Shown here in pieces: positions 24,780 to 35,935 of a stretch of DNA of 64,000 nt. Source of the stretch: Mycteria americana (lineage: Eukaryota; Chordata; Aves; Ciconiiformes; Ciconiidae); contig NC_134367.1 of the NCBI RefSeq assembly GCF_035582795.1, forward strand, positions 116,522,062-116,586,061, written 5' to 3'. The notes beneath the pieces were generated by a model. That model was not told where the DNA came from and did not search any database. It worked only from the letters and a program-made list of their open reading frames with translations. Positions within the stretch are counted from its first letter, which is position 1, and every line of letters begins with the position of its first letter. The translations under genes were made by a program, and so were the position numbers.

Positions 24780-25440
24780 TCCCCTCACTGGCTCCCGATA
24801 GGAATGCTCCTTTCCCGAGTGGTTTCCACCAAGGTAGCTGGTCATGCCTGCTGTGCAGGCCCCATGTTCGTTGTGGCCATAGCCACATGCCTCCCCTGGG
24901 GCTCATGTCCTCAGTGAGGCTCCTTGTGGGCACAGACACCCGCCACTCGCCCCCAGCGAGAGCTCCCACCCGTAACGCACCTGGTTGCGAGGAAGGCACA
25001 GTGGCACAAAGAGGGAGCAGAGGAGACTGGAACCACTTGTTCCAGTTATCACCCCTCACGTGCGACCTATAACTCTGCTTCTGGCCCTGCTGAGACTGGA
25101 GACGAAGGAGCCTACCAGGCTGCTTATTCCCTGGCGAGGAGGTAGGAGGCGTTACCTTCCTTGTAACAAGGCATTCTCAAGCTGTTCTTAAATCTCTTGA
25201 GCAGAGTTTGACCTGACGCTAGCTCTCGTGCCAAATACATCCCAACTACCCTTGGGTGCCCCTGAGTTCAGGCCCTGGTCCAGACAGGCTGCTAAAGCAT
25301 TCATGCGTTGGCATCTACCAGCCTTTTCAGGGAGACACACACAGGAACATATGTGCAGTACAGGATTTTTAAGAAAAACCACCATGAACCTGAGCTATCC
25401 AAAGTAATTTTAAATAAACCACTGCAGGAATGAGGAAGGC
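24780..25440. other. Intergenic spacer between SRSF7 copy 1 promoter and GEMIN6 3' end
   Basis: Moderately GC-rich and falling towards the GEMIN6 side. No gene, repeat or clear similarity to the region upstream of copy 2 was recognised. It should contain the junction of the inverted duplication. Confidence 0.5.
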
Positions 25441-25442
25441 CT

Positions 25443-25448
25443 TTTATT
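25443..25448 (-). terminator. GEMIN6: Candidate GEMIN6 polyadenylation signal
   Basis: AATAAA on the minus strand about 900 bp beyond the GEMIN6 stop, followed by a GT-containing stretch. ATTAAA variants near 26145 and 26113 are alternatives that would give a much shorter 3' UTR. Confidence 0.4.
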
Positions 25449-26345
25449 AACAAGGGTTAGACAGACTTTTCAAATGCATTTGAACATACTAATGTGTTTT
25501 GGTGCTATCTCATAATAAGACACAACAAATCAATACACTAAGAGATAAATGAGGGCTCTAAAGGCTCCTGACTAGATTAATAATCTCAGGAACAATCACA
25601 TAATAGTTCTTGTATCGTGTGTTGCCATAAGCTAGAAACAAAGCATTAAGAAACACAAACTAATTGAACTGCAAGAAATTATCTTTCTGTAGAACAAAGG
25701 TATTCCAATCACTGCTGCTCTAAAATAACAAATATAGATAGGAAATGTTTCTAAAACCTGCTATTTGCCTACTAACTTTCCCTAATAGTTCTACAAACTT
25801 GGACCTACATTGTAACTCGTGTTCTAAAACCGGAGAACAGTTGAGGGGAAAAAAAACCAAAAAAGCTTCCTGAACAATTTTTTTATCTGGTTTGGGAAGT
25901 CCAAGTGTCACAATTCTCCTTCTGGGGAAGAAAAAAAAAAAATCTGGTAAGCAGTTCAAATAAACATGCCTACACCACTAGATAATTAATTTAAAGGCAG
26001 AGGAAAACACAGTTTAAATTTATCATATATCATCTTTCACAATACTGTTACAAAAAATACTTACTAAACTGATAGATCAGCTTAATACTGATATAGTAAA
26101 CCAATGTATCGGTTTAATACATCATCATCATCCAATGGCTTGCTTTTAATAAAAAATAGTGCACGGAAAAGGCTTCGTGCTTTTAGTTTATACTGCTTGT
26201 TTTATCCCTTTCTTAACATAGAAAAATCAGACAAAACTACCTAAACCCAGCATTTTTCCAAAGAGTGAATACTGATACCCAGGACAGTTCCTAAAATAGG
26301 GTGGGTGGACCCATTCCTAAAGACAACTGCTTTAAACAGCAGACG

Positions 26346-28474
26346 TCACTGTTGTTTTTCAAGATAGCCCTGTATCAAGCCTTGAACCCGAGACAGAATA
26401 ATCTCATTGGAGCTGCTGCACTCTTCTGGGCCGTATGGTGGGTCAACAGTCAATACCCCCGCCACACATAGTGTTCTTCCCGATTCACCTTGCTCTGTTA
26501 CCGGGATGTGGTTTGTTTCTAGCCAAGTCTTCAAGTCATTCTTCCTCTTTTCAAGTTCCTCTGGGCTGTAGGCTTTGCTTTCTTCAGGCGCAAATATGCA
26601 AGAAAGCCGTTGCTTCATTTCATCATCCCCTTCTTTCAGTATTTCAACCTCCTGGACAGCATGGCCCAAGACAACAGATATGGACACTTTTTCATTCTCC
26701 AGGAATGTTGCAAGGACAATACTGCCAAGGAACGAAGGATGTATGAGTCACTGTACTTAACTGAAGACTGAGAAACACAGGCCAAGATTCTTGGAGATGA
26801 GTGCTCATTAGTGTAACCCAGGTATTTGGGCAATATCAAGTACACAGCATTCTTCTTGAAAAGCATGCTGCTATACCCTTAAAATACCAAAAATGTGGGG
26901 CTTTGCGGGTAACTTCTGGCCTTGAATTTGAAACTACTCTAGATACTATCAAGCAAAACACTACTTTAAAAAAGCAAAGTATACATTAAAATCAGGCCTG
27001 GGAATCTAAATATTTTTGTGCAGCATTCCCAACCTTGCTGAAGAACCTCAAGTCTTCCAGCGTTCAAAAACGATACCTTCATACATTCAGCACTTCGAAT
27101 GCTGAAGGCAATGGTGGCAGCTAACATCAGAACCTTTTAATGACAAATTATTAATATTTAATTATTGATCATTACTAAAAGAATAATATATATTTTTTTT
27201 AAATGAGCCTTGCTAGTTTCTTAACTGAAAACTATAGCTTGAGTATTACAATGGGAACACACCACAGCAGGTTCAGCCTGGTCTTTTCCCAAGGGCACTT
27301 ACATCCCAGAAGTCCTAAAATACAGGTAGGAAGGCAGCTTGTTATATTTCTAGGATCTCTTCCCCATATATCAATGAAGAGGACCAGAAACTATTTTCTT
27401 CCTCTTGAGGGAAGAAAAATTCCAGAATTTGATGCCAGCACTTTGCTAATCTACTGTTGCCGCCATTAGTGGACGTAATGACTTTTTGGGAAATGTGCAA
27501 TGAAATATGCCTTGATTTTAGCCTGGGCCCTCCCCAGAATCACTCACAGCTGCACACACCTTTCCTACCAAAATGATAAGCAACTCCAAGAGAAGATTAG
27601 AGTATCGGGAGCTACTCCAGAGTTGAAGCAACAACCAATTCTTCTGAAACACATCAGAAGATGGATGTTTTAGTTTCTAGCTTCCATCTTGTGCTCATGT
27701 GGGACAAGCTGACAACCAAAAAGGTATGAAAAAGCTCTGGCAGCAAGGAGTCAAATTTCTGTCTATTGCCTGGTGCGTTCTGCTTTTCAAACCGTTTTCA
27801 AGTTACTCGAGATACTAGAGACCTGTGGTACCACTTTCTGTCCAGTGCCCTTGCTGATTTTCCCTGCTTCCTCTCCAAAGCAGCCACTACACCTTTATGG
27901 GTGTCTAGCTGGAGGGGAAAGCAGGGCATTGATGTGAGAACTCTGGACAGAGGATAAGGATTTCAACAACTAAAGCACTAAAAACATTGCTGCATTCCTG
28001 CTGTCTTTGTGAAGAAGGGCTTGGTATATTATTAAAAGTGGTACTAAACACATGGATATTATTTAAAGTACTAACCTCAGGTCCACAATAAAGTCAGCAT
28101 GAATCCAGGTATTATCCATTCCCCAAACTTATCAGTCCTTTGCATGAGATTAAAGTGGATTTAGGTGAACTGGCTTCATCAATTACAATATTGCTTTCTC
28201 TTAGTCCTTGCCAATTAAAAAAACAGGACACAGCCCCAGTATGCAGTTTTTGCTCCAAATAGGTTTGCTTCAGTCTTGGGATCTTTTCTCTTCCTGAAAA
28301 ACTTGTTTTCTCTTAGCTTTACAGAAACAAAAGTTTTGGTACTTACCTGGCAGAAACTGGATCAACTGTTAAGACCCATCCTTCATATTCGTGTCTCTCA
28401 ATTGCAGCAACTTTCACCATTTTGTTCACATACGTCTCCCAGTCTAGAGGGCTTTTCCTCTGCCAGTCATTCAT
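26346..28474 (-). CDS. GEMIN6: GEMIN6, SMN-complex component (gem-associated protein 6), 167 aa
   Basis: Two coding exons: 28347-28474 (ATG at 28474) and 26346-26721 (TGA at 26346-26348), joined in phase 2 (GCC AG|T). The product is 167 residues, the length I recall for human GEMIN6. The N-terminal part (MNDWQRKSPLDWETYVNK, then EYEGWVLTVDPVSASIVLATF) is the Sm-like fold that pairs with GEMIN7. The C-terminal half carries KAYSPEELEKRK, NHIPVTEQGE and VDPPYGPEECSSSNEIILSR. Within the SMN complex GEMIN6 helps load Sm proteins onto snRNAs in the cytoplasm. The coding exon is preceded by an acceptor (ttttctag, exon start 28492) with 18 bases of 5' UTR, so a non-coding first exon lies upstream. 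The protein looks intact despite a retrovirus in its first intron. Copy 1 of SRSF7 lies just beyond its 3' end, copy 2 just beyond its promoter. Confidence 0.95.
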
Positions 28475-28595
28475 ATTTCCTACATCCAGAACCTAGAAAA
28501 TAGCCAGAGCAATTAGCCGAAGCAATGAATCCTTTTGCTTTGCCCTTCACATCAGAACTGAGTTTGTCTCCAGGTAAAGATCTTCCATTCATCTT

Positions 28596-29351
28596 TGTGA
28601 GAGACTGAAAGAGATAATGTCTCAAACATTGTGGCGAGACGCTATTTGCATGGCGATGGCAGGTCGGCAAGCACGGGATGGGGGAGAGTGAGAGCGGGAT
28701 GTGTGGGATGTGGAGAGCGCATCGGAGGATGCGCGGTTCTGGGTTCTGCCGGACCTTACCATCTATGGCCAGAGGTCACACAGAGTTGATCTGAGGAAAG
28801 GGCTTGCGACCACCCGAGAGACCCCTTGCGACCACCCCCCTCCCCCAGCGCCTGCGCAGAAGATTGAGAACTTTCTAGAACAAGAACCATGTAAGTCCTG
28901 AAGGCAGGGATTAGCTTATAAAAGACACGCCCTCCAGGGAACCATGCGCGTGCCCACCACTGGAGGATTCCCATGTCTGTCATCGTGATTGCGGGATCCA
29001 AGGGTGGTGATACTTTCTCTTTCCTCCTCTCTTCTCCTTTCCTTTTCTTGCTTCTCTCTTCCTCCACTCTTCCAATATATGCAAGTTTGGGATAAATTGT
29101 GACGGGTTGCCCGGAAAATAGCTCCATTGCCAAATTGCCTCTGTTCATTTGTTGAGCTCACCAGTTCATTAAGTTTGTCCGTTTGTGGAATTCGCCAGTT
29201 AATAGCTGGCCAGACTGTTCCTCTGAGTCATTGTTGTGACTCTACCGACCACGTGGCTCTGCCAAGCAGAGATCGGCTTTTGTCGGTACACAAACCATTG
29301 GGGAATCAAAAAGATTCACCCATCTCGCAACCCACCGAGTGGGACGAGACA
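28596..29351 (+). repeat. 5' LTR of the endogenous retrovirus
   Basis: 756 bp with TG...CA ends. It contains TATAAAAG at 28917 and a long pyrimidine tract (about 29012-29070). Compared with the 3' LTR it has many substitutions, roughly one in ten over the first 160 bases and often at CpG, plus small indels. One deletion removes the AATAAA that the 3' LTR has. The divergence indicates an old insertion. Confidence 0.93.
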
Positions 29352-29357
29352 TTAATT

Positions 29358-29377
29358 TGGTGTCAGAAGTGGGATTC
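29358..29377 (+). other. Retroviral primer-binding site, complementary to tRNA-Leu
   Basis: tggtgtcagaagtgggattc lies 6 bases after the 5' LTR. It matches what I recall of the 3' end of vertebrate tRNA-Leu(CAA) plus CCA. Leucine priming is the naming feature of ERV-L elements but is also used elsewhere, so it does not fix the class. Confidence 0.8.
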
Positions 29378-29530
29378 CCTGACTTGATCAGTGAGAGGAA
29401 CAGGGAGGGGATATCGACTGAGTCGAGAAGGGAGGATGTAAATCGGCTGAGTCTGAGTCCTCCGGCAGATGATCATGGCTTCCTGGGTTCAGCCTGATCT
29501 GGACTGCTCCCCTTTGTTAAAGCCGTTGTT

Positions 29531-30636
29531 TTGGGTGTTCTAGTAGCTGCGCTGATGGCAGTGCATAAGTATAAGTGCACGGTAAAACGGGCTGAGCGAG
29601 AGGTGAGCGAATCATTACAAGATTTGGTTAAAAGCTTGCAAGTGGAGCTAGAAGCTGAGCGGAAAAAATGGGTGCGAGCGGAAACCGTAGCGAATCGTTT
29701 GCGTGATGCTTTTGTCAGGGAGCGTGGGTTGCGGTCGGCACTAGTGGAGGCAGGATCTGGAGAGCCAGTGTGGGCACTGTGGTCTGTCTAAGGAACGCGA
29801 GCTAGTTGACAAGGGGGGTAGCTGGCCACTACCCCTGGGAGGTAACGGAACAAGCAAAGTGCCAACATGACGAGAGAACTGCTCCCCAACTTCGCCCACT
29901 TATTAAAATGGAATTTCAATATGAAGGGGGTGCTGATACTGCATCGGAAATCATAACAAAAGATATACCCTATAGTGCAACTGAATTGGCGAAATTACAA
30001 GATCGATATAGTAGGCTCCCTAGAGAAACGGAGATGGCATATGTGTGCAGGGTCTCCCTCACGGGGGGGGGGGGGGGGACACGAGGACGACACAGAATTA
30101 AACTTTCTGAGGAGGAGGCTCAGGGATACTGGGGTCCAGGCGTGTTTCTAACTGTCCCCGACACTTGAGGCCCCTAGTCTCTAACTCAAAGGGTGGCATA
30201 CTGGGCTGGAGGGCTAGACCCCTTGGAACGGGGAGATCTGGTGACCATCCCCACTCCGGGACTGGATCAAATTACCGAGAGCGTGCAGAAAGCCGCCTGC
30301 CTCCAGCTCATGCATGACAGGCAGTTAATACACCATCCGCCCTCCCCGATGTTGCTAAAAGCCGACCCCAATCAAATGAAACCCCTGATAAAAGGCCTTC
30401 CTGATCCCCTGAAGCTACATGCCATACAAATCCAGGACTGCCTAAGGGCAGCGCTCCCAATTCAGGAGTGTTTAACAGAAATGCTAACACCAGGGAGAAG
30501 CCAAATGCAGTCCGCTCCGGCGGAATTCCCCCTCACCTGGGGAGGGGTTGTGCAGGAGCTGATCAATTTAGGCACAATGTGGGAATCTCCGGAGGGGAAC
30601 AAAGGGGTAAAGCCACGGCTAGGAGAACCAGATTAG
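29531..30636 (+). pseudogene. gag-like remnant of the endogenous retrovirus
   Basis: Three successive open stretches lie in different frames, 29531-29791, 29806-30168 and 30193-30636. The first is charged and heptad-like (coiled coil probable) after a short hydrophobic start. The second and third read like retroviral matrix/capsid sequence (for example GYWGPGVFLT, YWAGGLDPLERGD). Stops and frame changes separate them. A run of 16 G at 30063-30078 lies in the second stretch and is a likely site of length error. No intact gag protein is encoded. Confidence 0.7.
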
Positions 30637-30847
30637 ACAATCGGCTTTTAAAAGGCCTGCCCCTAGGAAGACCTCCTGATAATCCGTTGCTTTTAAAACC
30701 GGTCCAAAAAGGGACCAAGTTTTCCTTTTCTTTTGCAGGGGGAGAACCAGACCGTTGCCTGCTAAAACATAGTGATCTCGTCGGAGGAGTGCTGGACCTC
30801 CATGAGTACTGCCAATGTTGTAATAATAACCCTAATATGTATCTACT

Positions 30848-31040
30848 ATTTCTCACATGGATGGTGGTCCTCCTCTCCGCGAGGAAAGGAGGACACAGGG
30901 GGGAGTGGAAACCATATTCCTTCAAACCTTGTGTGGGAACTATGATTTCTCACGTGGATGGTGGTCCTCCTCTCCTCTGGGAAAGGAGGACATGGGGGAA
31001 GTGGAAACCATATTCCTTAGAAGCTTGTGTGGGAACTAAT
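30848..31040 (+). repeat. Tandem duplication of about 97 bp inside the retrovirus
   Basis: Unit 1 is 30848-30944 and unit 2 is 30945-31040. Both begin atttctcac and contain tggatggtggtcctcctctc, accatattcctt and gtgtgggaact. They differ at a modest number of bases, so the duplication is not very recent. No coding role is seen. Confidence 0.85.
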
Positions 31041-31738
31041 TCATGTGTTTACTAGAATCTGGAATAGAACCAACCAAGGGATATGTGTTGCCCTTCCCCA
31101 GTCAACTGAACAAGGATTGAGATTTGTTGTTGTTGGTGGTGGTTTTTGTTGCATTACCCAATATTATGTATAACTTGGAAAAGTTCTTAACTATAACACT
31201 GGTCCTGGGGACCCCCCCAAAACCTGGCTCTTGGAGAGAGTAAGGGTTCTGATAAGGGACGTGTATTTGTTGGGTTTGTCCTTCCCACAGATATAGAAAC
31301 CGGGATCTTCTGTGCATCAAGACTTACGGTAGAGTCAAGTATTGCAGCATACCCTGTACACGCTATGCTTTGCGGAGCCTGCCACTCACTGCAAAACCTG
31401 ACATACCTGTAAAATTAGCATATACCCGGCGCCCTTGGGACTCATTTGGGGATGTTCTAATGGGAAATTTTATTCCTGCTTAACATTGAAGTATCATGCT
31501 GGTCTGAAATGTGGATTAGTCATCCCATCCTTATGCCCATCTCATGTTTTCAGTTTCACCGCCCTTCCCTGGCGAGTGCGCTGGGAAGTGGCAGAAGCCC
31601 CCAAAAACTCCATGTTGAATTAAAGTGCTGGGCGATGTTGTATAACATTGTCCATCTCACAACTCCAGTACTACTGCACTCTACTACTACTACTACACTC
31701 ACAACATCAGTACTACTATAGAGGCAGCATGGACCAAA

Positions 31739-31942
31739 ATGAAAGAAATTGCTGACCAAGCTGCTGAACTATTTAGATCACTCCAACCGAAAGACTGTTT
31801 CAATGGGCATGCACCTGGATCTTGGATCGCTTCCCTCCTACAATCCTGGGGACTCACAGGGTGGGGGAAATGGTTAATGAAAATTGGAATAACCCTGTTG
31901 GCTGGATTTCTGTTCATTATGACTGGCATAGCTATTGTTTAA
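31739..31942 (+). pseudogene. Envelope-like C-terminal remnant with membrane segment
   Basis: A 67-codon open stretch ends in a strongly hydrophobic segment of about 20 residues (roughly 31871-31939). It is preceded by tryptophan- and glycine-rich sequence (SWGLTGWGKWL), resembling the membrane-anchor end of a retroviral transmembrane subunit. No upstream surface subunit is intact. The assignment is tentative and rests on position before the 3' LTR and composition. Confidence 0.45.
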
Positions 31943-32153
31943 TGTATGATTACCCATGTGCTTGCTTGTGCTTTCATTCTTTTCTCCTGCTGTTCACTAT
32001 GTACATATCACCAGCCTGGAAGACAAAATCAAGGACCCTCTGCCAACTCTCATTGAAAATATACGATTTTGCGAACTATGTCTTCTCGATCTTCTCTATG
32101 TGAAAATCGTCGCCCTAGATGAAGATTATATAAACATTTGAGCCACGGGGTGG

Positions 32154-32927
32154 TGTGAGAGACTGAAAGAGTTAATGTCTCAAACATTGTGGCGAGGCAC
32201 TATTTGCATGGTGATGGCAGGTTAAGGAGCACAGGGTGGGGGAGAGCGGGAGAGGGACATGCAGGATGTGGAGAGCGCATCAGAGGATGCACGGTTCTGG
32301 ATTCTGACGGACCTTACCATCTATGGCCAGAGGTCACACAGAGTTGATCTGAGGAAAGGGCTTGCGACCACCCGAGAGACCCCTCGCGACTACCCCCCTC
32401 CCCCAGTGCCTGCACAGAAGATTGAAGACTTTCTAGAACAAGAACCATGTAAATCCTGAAGGGGCATACCTGGATTAGGGATTAGTTTATAAAAGACACG
32501 CCCTCCAGGGAACCATGCGTGCGCCCACCACTGGAGGACTGCCGTGTCTGTCATCGCGGGATCTAAGGGTGGTGATACTTTTTCTTTCTCTTTCCTCCTC
32601 TCTTCTCCTTTCCTTTTCTCGCTTCTCTCTTCCTCCACTCTTCCAATATGTGTAAGTTTGGGATAAATTGTGACAGGTTGCCCGGAAAATAGCTCCATTG
32701 CCAAATTGCCTCTGTTCATTTGTTGAGCTCGCCAGTTCATTAAGTTTGTCTGTTTGTTGAATTCGCCAGTTAATAAAGTTGCTGGCCAGACTGTTCCTCT
32801 GAGTCATTGTCATGACTCTACCAACCACACGGCTCTGCTGAGCAGAGATCGGCTTTTGTCGGTACACCAACCATCAGGGAATCAAAGAGATTCACCCATC
32901 TCGCAACCCACCGAGTGGGACAAGACA
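32154..32927 (+). repeat. 3' LTR of the endogenous retrovirus
   Basis: 774 bp, TG...CA ends. TATAAAAG lies at 32488 and AATAAA at 32772-32777, in the spacing expected for U3-R-U5. It has about 14 extra bases just before the TATA box relative to the 5' LTR. Its promoter, if active, would point towards GEMIN6 exon 1 and SRSF7 copy 2. Confidence 0.93.
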
Positions 32928-33479
32928 GTCTTAAGCACAATTTGCTTTTTTTAAAAGCAAACATTCACACAAGTGGTTTTCATATTGCTGCAGTTCTGTA
33001 ATTTCCCACCCAGTTCACGTGTTTTTAAAGGCACAAAGCGAAGCCTCAAAAATCACTGTTCTGCTAACTTAACACTTTCCCATTGCATTAAACATTCCAT
33101 TTATTGCTCTGCTCTCTTACAAAACCTTCGGGATCCCTGTCCCTTGAGGGCAGCAGTTTACCGCCTTTGCTCTGTGTACTGGCACATCTCTTGAGTCCAA
33201 GCCCTTCCACTGGCTGTGGATGAGCGTTATCCACCTGCATCCAGGCTCTATCCTCATCCCCTACGGTAGGACGAGCAGCAAGTGCTGTTCCACTCTTTTC
33301 CCTGTACCAGTTGCACTACTGGTAATGACAGCAAAGCCACACCTGTCTCAGCTTGCGGCCACACAAGCATTTGTCCCCATCCCAGTATCCCTCCGCCAAA
33401 GGGGCTGGAGAGAGATGGGGACAGCGCAGTGGAGAGAGGACAAAGGGCTGGAGGAAGCTCCCTCCTTCGTTCTCTCCAG

Positions 33480-33800
33480 GTTCCGTGGCGCTGCCATCCC
33501 GCCTGCCTGCTCCCAGCTGAAGCAGCACGCGGCGGGACGGGCAGCGCAGGCAGCGACCTGGACCAGGCAAGGCGAGCCGCCCGGCTCCCGCCGCTGCAGC
33601 AGCCAGGCTCCACGGGGGCAGGAGGGGGGAGCACCCCGGGTCCACCCCGCCCCTGCACCCGCATCCCCACTCACCGACTACGATGGCCGCCGGCCGCTCG
33701 GTTCCCGACCCTGCCCAGGGCGCCTGGGAGCCTGCCCCGGCCCGGCCCCCTGCGCTCCCTGGCGGGACCGCCGCTTCCTGCTGCAACCGAACACCCTCCC
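33480..33800 (-). promoter_or_regulatory. GEMIN6: Probable GEMIN6 CpG-island promoter and non-coding exon 1
   Basis: A CpG-rich block on the expected side of GEMIN6. On the minus strand a perfect donor (tcg|gtgagtgg) ends an exon at 33675; the intron would run to 28493 (5.2 kb, of which 4.3 kb is retrovirus). The transcription start is not defined. The + strand ORFs crossing this block look compositional. SRSF7 copy 2 starts 1.9 kb away in the opposite direction, so the two promoters are divergent. Confidence 0.6.
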
Positions 33801-35140
33801 CCACCACAGTTTAGGGTTTTTTTTAAGCACGAAATTTAAGGCTCCTGAGGCAGGGAAATGCTCAGATCTGGAGTGTTCTATAAATATGGGTGTGCACATA
33901 AATGATATATAGGTTTATATAGATGAGGCCAGATTGCAAAACAAGGAGGCAGGGCGCGTAGCACTTAAATACACCTGGTGTTCTGCCTTAATTAAGTTGG
34001 GTTTGCCGATGCTCCTGCTACTGCTTGTGAATTTGCTAACTTGAGTACGCAAAACCATGGCTCAAGCTTCTTCAAACAATCTGTGTGCGTAAATAGGTAT
34101 AGATGTATGCTTTGTGTATCTGCTCTTTAAAAATAAGATATTTTTGCTCCCTAGTTTTGAGTTGTCTTTACAAGCTTTCCTGTGCAGCTGTGAGAGCAAG
34201 AAACTTGATTTCCCCCCTCAGAAAGCTGCTCTATTTTACTGCTACTAATGAAAAACTTCGTATGGATGAAGCAAACAAGCTGCCATCATTTCAGTAATTT
34301 AAGTGAAAGCAAGCATGTGATGATTTTGTGAGCATAAGAGAAAAAATATCAAGGGTATAAAATGAGACAGTTTTATTTTGCAGGCTTAAGGAGGTAATTT
34401 CTTTTTTTTTGGTGAAGTTTCAATTCAACTTCCACAGATAATGGGGATTATTTATGAATGGCTTATGTCACTGTATTCAGCTACTGTTTTCTTCCAGAGT
34501 TATAGTTTGTTTATTAGAAAGCAGGGATTAGCAAATCTAATTGTTTTCACTACAAGAGCACGCAACACAATGGGAAATCTTAGCTTCCGTTTGAAAGAAA
34601 AGCGCTGGAAAGAAGGAATGTGGTTTGTTTTTACCTATTTATATGCGTAACGCATTTTAGTTGTTTTCGGTCTAAATAGCTTCCTAACTGGTCTCCTTCT
34701 GGATGACAGACTGGAGGGCAGCTTGTTCACAGTCCCTTTTGAGCAAAATACTCCAAACATCTTCGGTTTTAGTTCTTGCTAGGCTCAGTCCCTACTGATT
34801 TTTTTTTCTCCATTGTTGCCAGTGTAGTTAATTGTTCTGAATCACGAAGCCCTTAAGTATTTTTTTATCCTGTCATCTAAGCCATATCTTATAGATACAG
34901 GTCACTATCGTGGGCAGTTACTACAGCTTTCCCACCGTAAATTTAACCTTAATCACGGTCACAAAGAGGTGCAACTCTCCCAAATCAAGTAACTGTACTA
35001 GTGGAAGCTCCTGGCGCAGATCAAGTCGTAAATACGCAATTCGGGAGACAAAAGCCGCTTTTCTGGTGAGAACAGCTCTGCTGGTATTGCTGCACCGCCT
35101 TCCTAAGCCTACAGCGCCCTTTCGAAAGGATCGGCACAGG
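33800..35140. other. Spacer between divergent GEMIN6 and SRSF7 copy 2 promoters
   Basis: AT-rich single-copy DNA with no recognised gene or transposon. Confidence 0.5.
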
Positions 35141-35935
35141 CCTGAAGCGCTTCCCTCCACCCCGGGGAACGGTGCTTCTCAGGCGCTGCTGGCTTCCGCT
35201 CCGGAGTCGGCTTCCCGCTGCGGTCCCGTTCGCTCACCACGGGAATCCACCGCTGCCGGAACCTCCCCCCGGTGGCGCAGCGGTTACCGGGCGACCCCCG
35301 AGGCCGCCTCCCGCGCCGGCCCTGGCGCTTCCCGCCCTCCGTCCCCCTCAGGCGCCATCAGCCGCACCCCGCCGTCGCCGTAGCAACCGGCGCCCCACTG
35401 CCCGCCCTGCCCCCTGGCGCGCACCACCCCCCACGCGCATGCGCACCGCCTCACGCCGCAGCCCCGCGCCGCCTGGGGGAGGAGGGAGAGGAAGGCAGGG
35501 GGCAGGCGCGGGCGGCGGCGCGTGCGCGCGGAGAGGCGGTTGGCGGAGCCGTTAGGATGTCGCGTTACGGCCGCTATGGAGGCGGTGAGTTCCCGGGGCG
35601 TCGCAAGTGGCGGGCGGCTGCGCGGAGGGGAGGGTGAGGGAGATGCGCGGAAGGTGCGATTACCGCGGGCAGGGGAGCGGCCGGCGGTCGGTGAGGGGGA
35701 AGGAAGGCGAGGCGGCCGTTGCTGCCGTTGCCGCCGCCGCCATTTTGCGTCAGCGGCCGTGGGGGAGGGGGTGCGCCCGCGCGTGCCGCTGCTCGTGGTG
35801 AAGGCGGGAGCGGGCCGCGCAAACAAGATGGCGGCGCCCGGGGTGGGGGGGGCGGGGCCGAGCCGGGCCGCGCCGCGCCGCTGTTTCGGGGGCGCTGCGT
35901 GAGCCCGCCTCTTACTCTGACGCCGGCTTTGCTCC
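35140..35935 (+). promoter_or_regulatory. SRSF7: CpG-island promoter and intron 1 of SRSF7 copy 2
   Basis: Dense CpG from about 35140 through intron 1. It contains a perfect NRF1 palindrome gcgcatgcgc (35435-35444), an X-box matching the RFX consensus (gtcgccgtagcaac, 35374-35387) and, in intron 1, a YY1 site aagatggcggc (35825-35835). No TATA box precedes the ATG at 35557. Site calls are by consensus only. Confidence 0.7.

Larger units (their letters stand above)
24050..24780 (-). promoter_or_regulatory. SRSF7: CpG-island promoter of SRSF7 copy 1
   Basis: Very GC- and CpG-rich DNA spans exon 1, intron 1 and about 300 bp upstream. Intron 1 carries a YY1-type site on the minus strand (aagatggcggcg, 24168-24179), as does intron 1 of copy 2. 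Upstream there is a TATA-like element, a 29-bp tandem repeat, a TCTCGCGAGA element, an imperfect X-box half (ggcaac near 24591-24596) and two copies of 'ggcgcctgcgcat', an NRF1-like half site. The long ORFs across this island are compositional shadows. Confidence 0.8.
28596..32927 (+). mobile_element. Endogenous retrovirus with two LTRs, internally deleted, tRNA-Leu primed
   Basis: Structure: 5' LTR 28596-29351, primer-binding site 29358-29377, internal region to 32153, 3' LTR 32154-32927. Both LTRs start TGTGAGAGACTG and end GAGACA. The flanks (atctt, gtctt) match at four of five bases, consistent with a decayed 5-bp target duplication. Only about 2.8 kb lies between the LTRs: a broken gag-like part at the left, an envelope-like tail at the right, and no recognisable polymerase. 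The coiled coil followed by gag recalls the avian ENS/ERNI LTR family, but this is from memory and unverified. It sits in GEMIN6 intron 1, antisense to that gene. It cannot move alone. Confidence 0.93.

Noticed and set aside
33220-33912. ORFs of 230 and 185 codons (+) and 163 and 138 codons (-)
   Set aside because: Low-information GC-rich sequence at the probable GEMIN6 promoter; no recognised domain and no supporting splice pattern as coding.
35172-35902. ORFs of 120-180 codons on both strands
   Set aside because: CpG-island shadows at the SRSF7 copy 2 promoter and intron 1.
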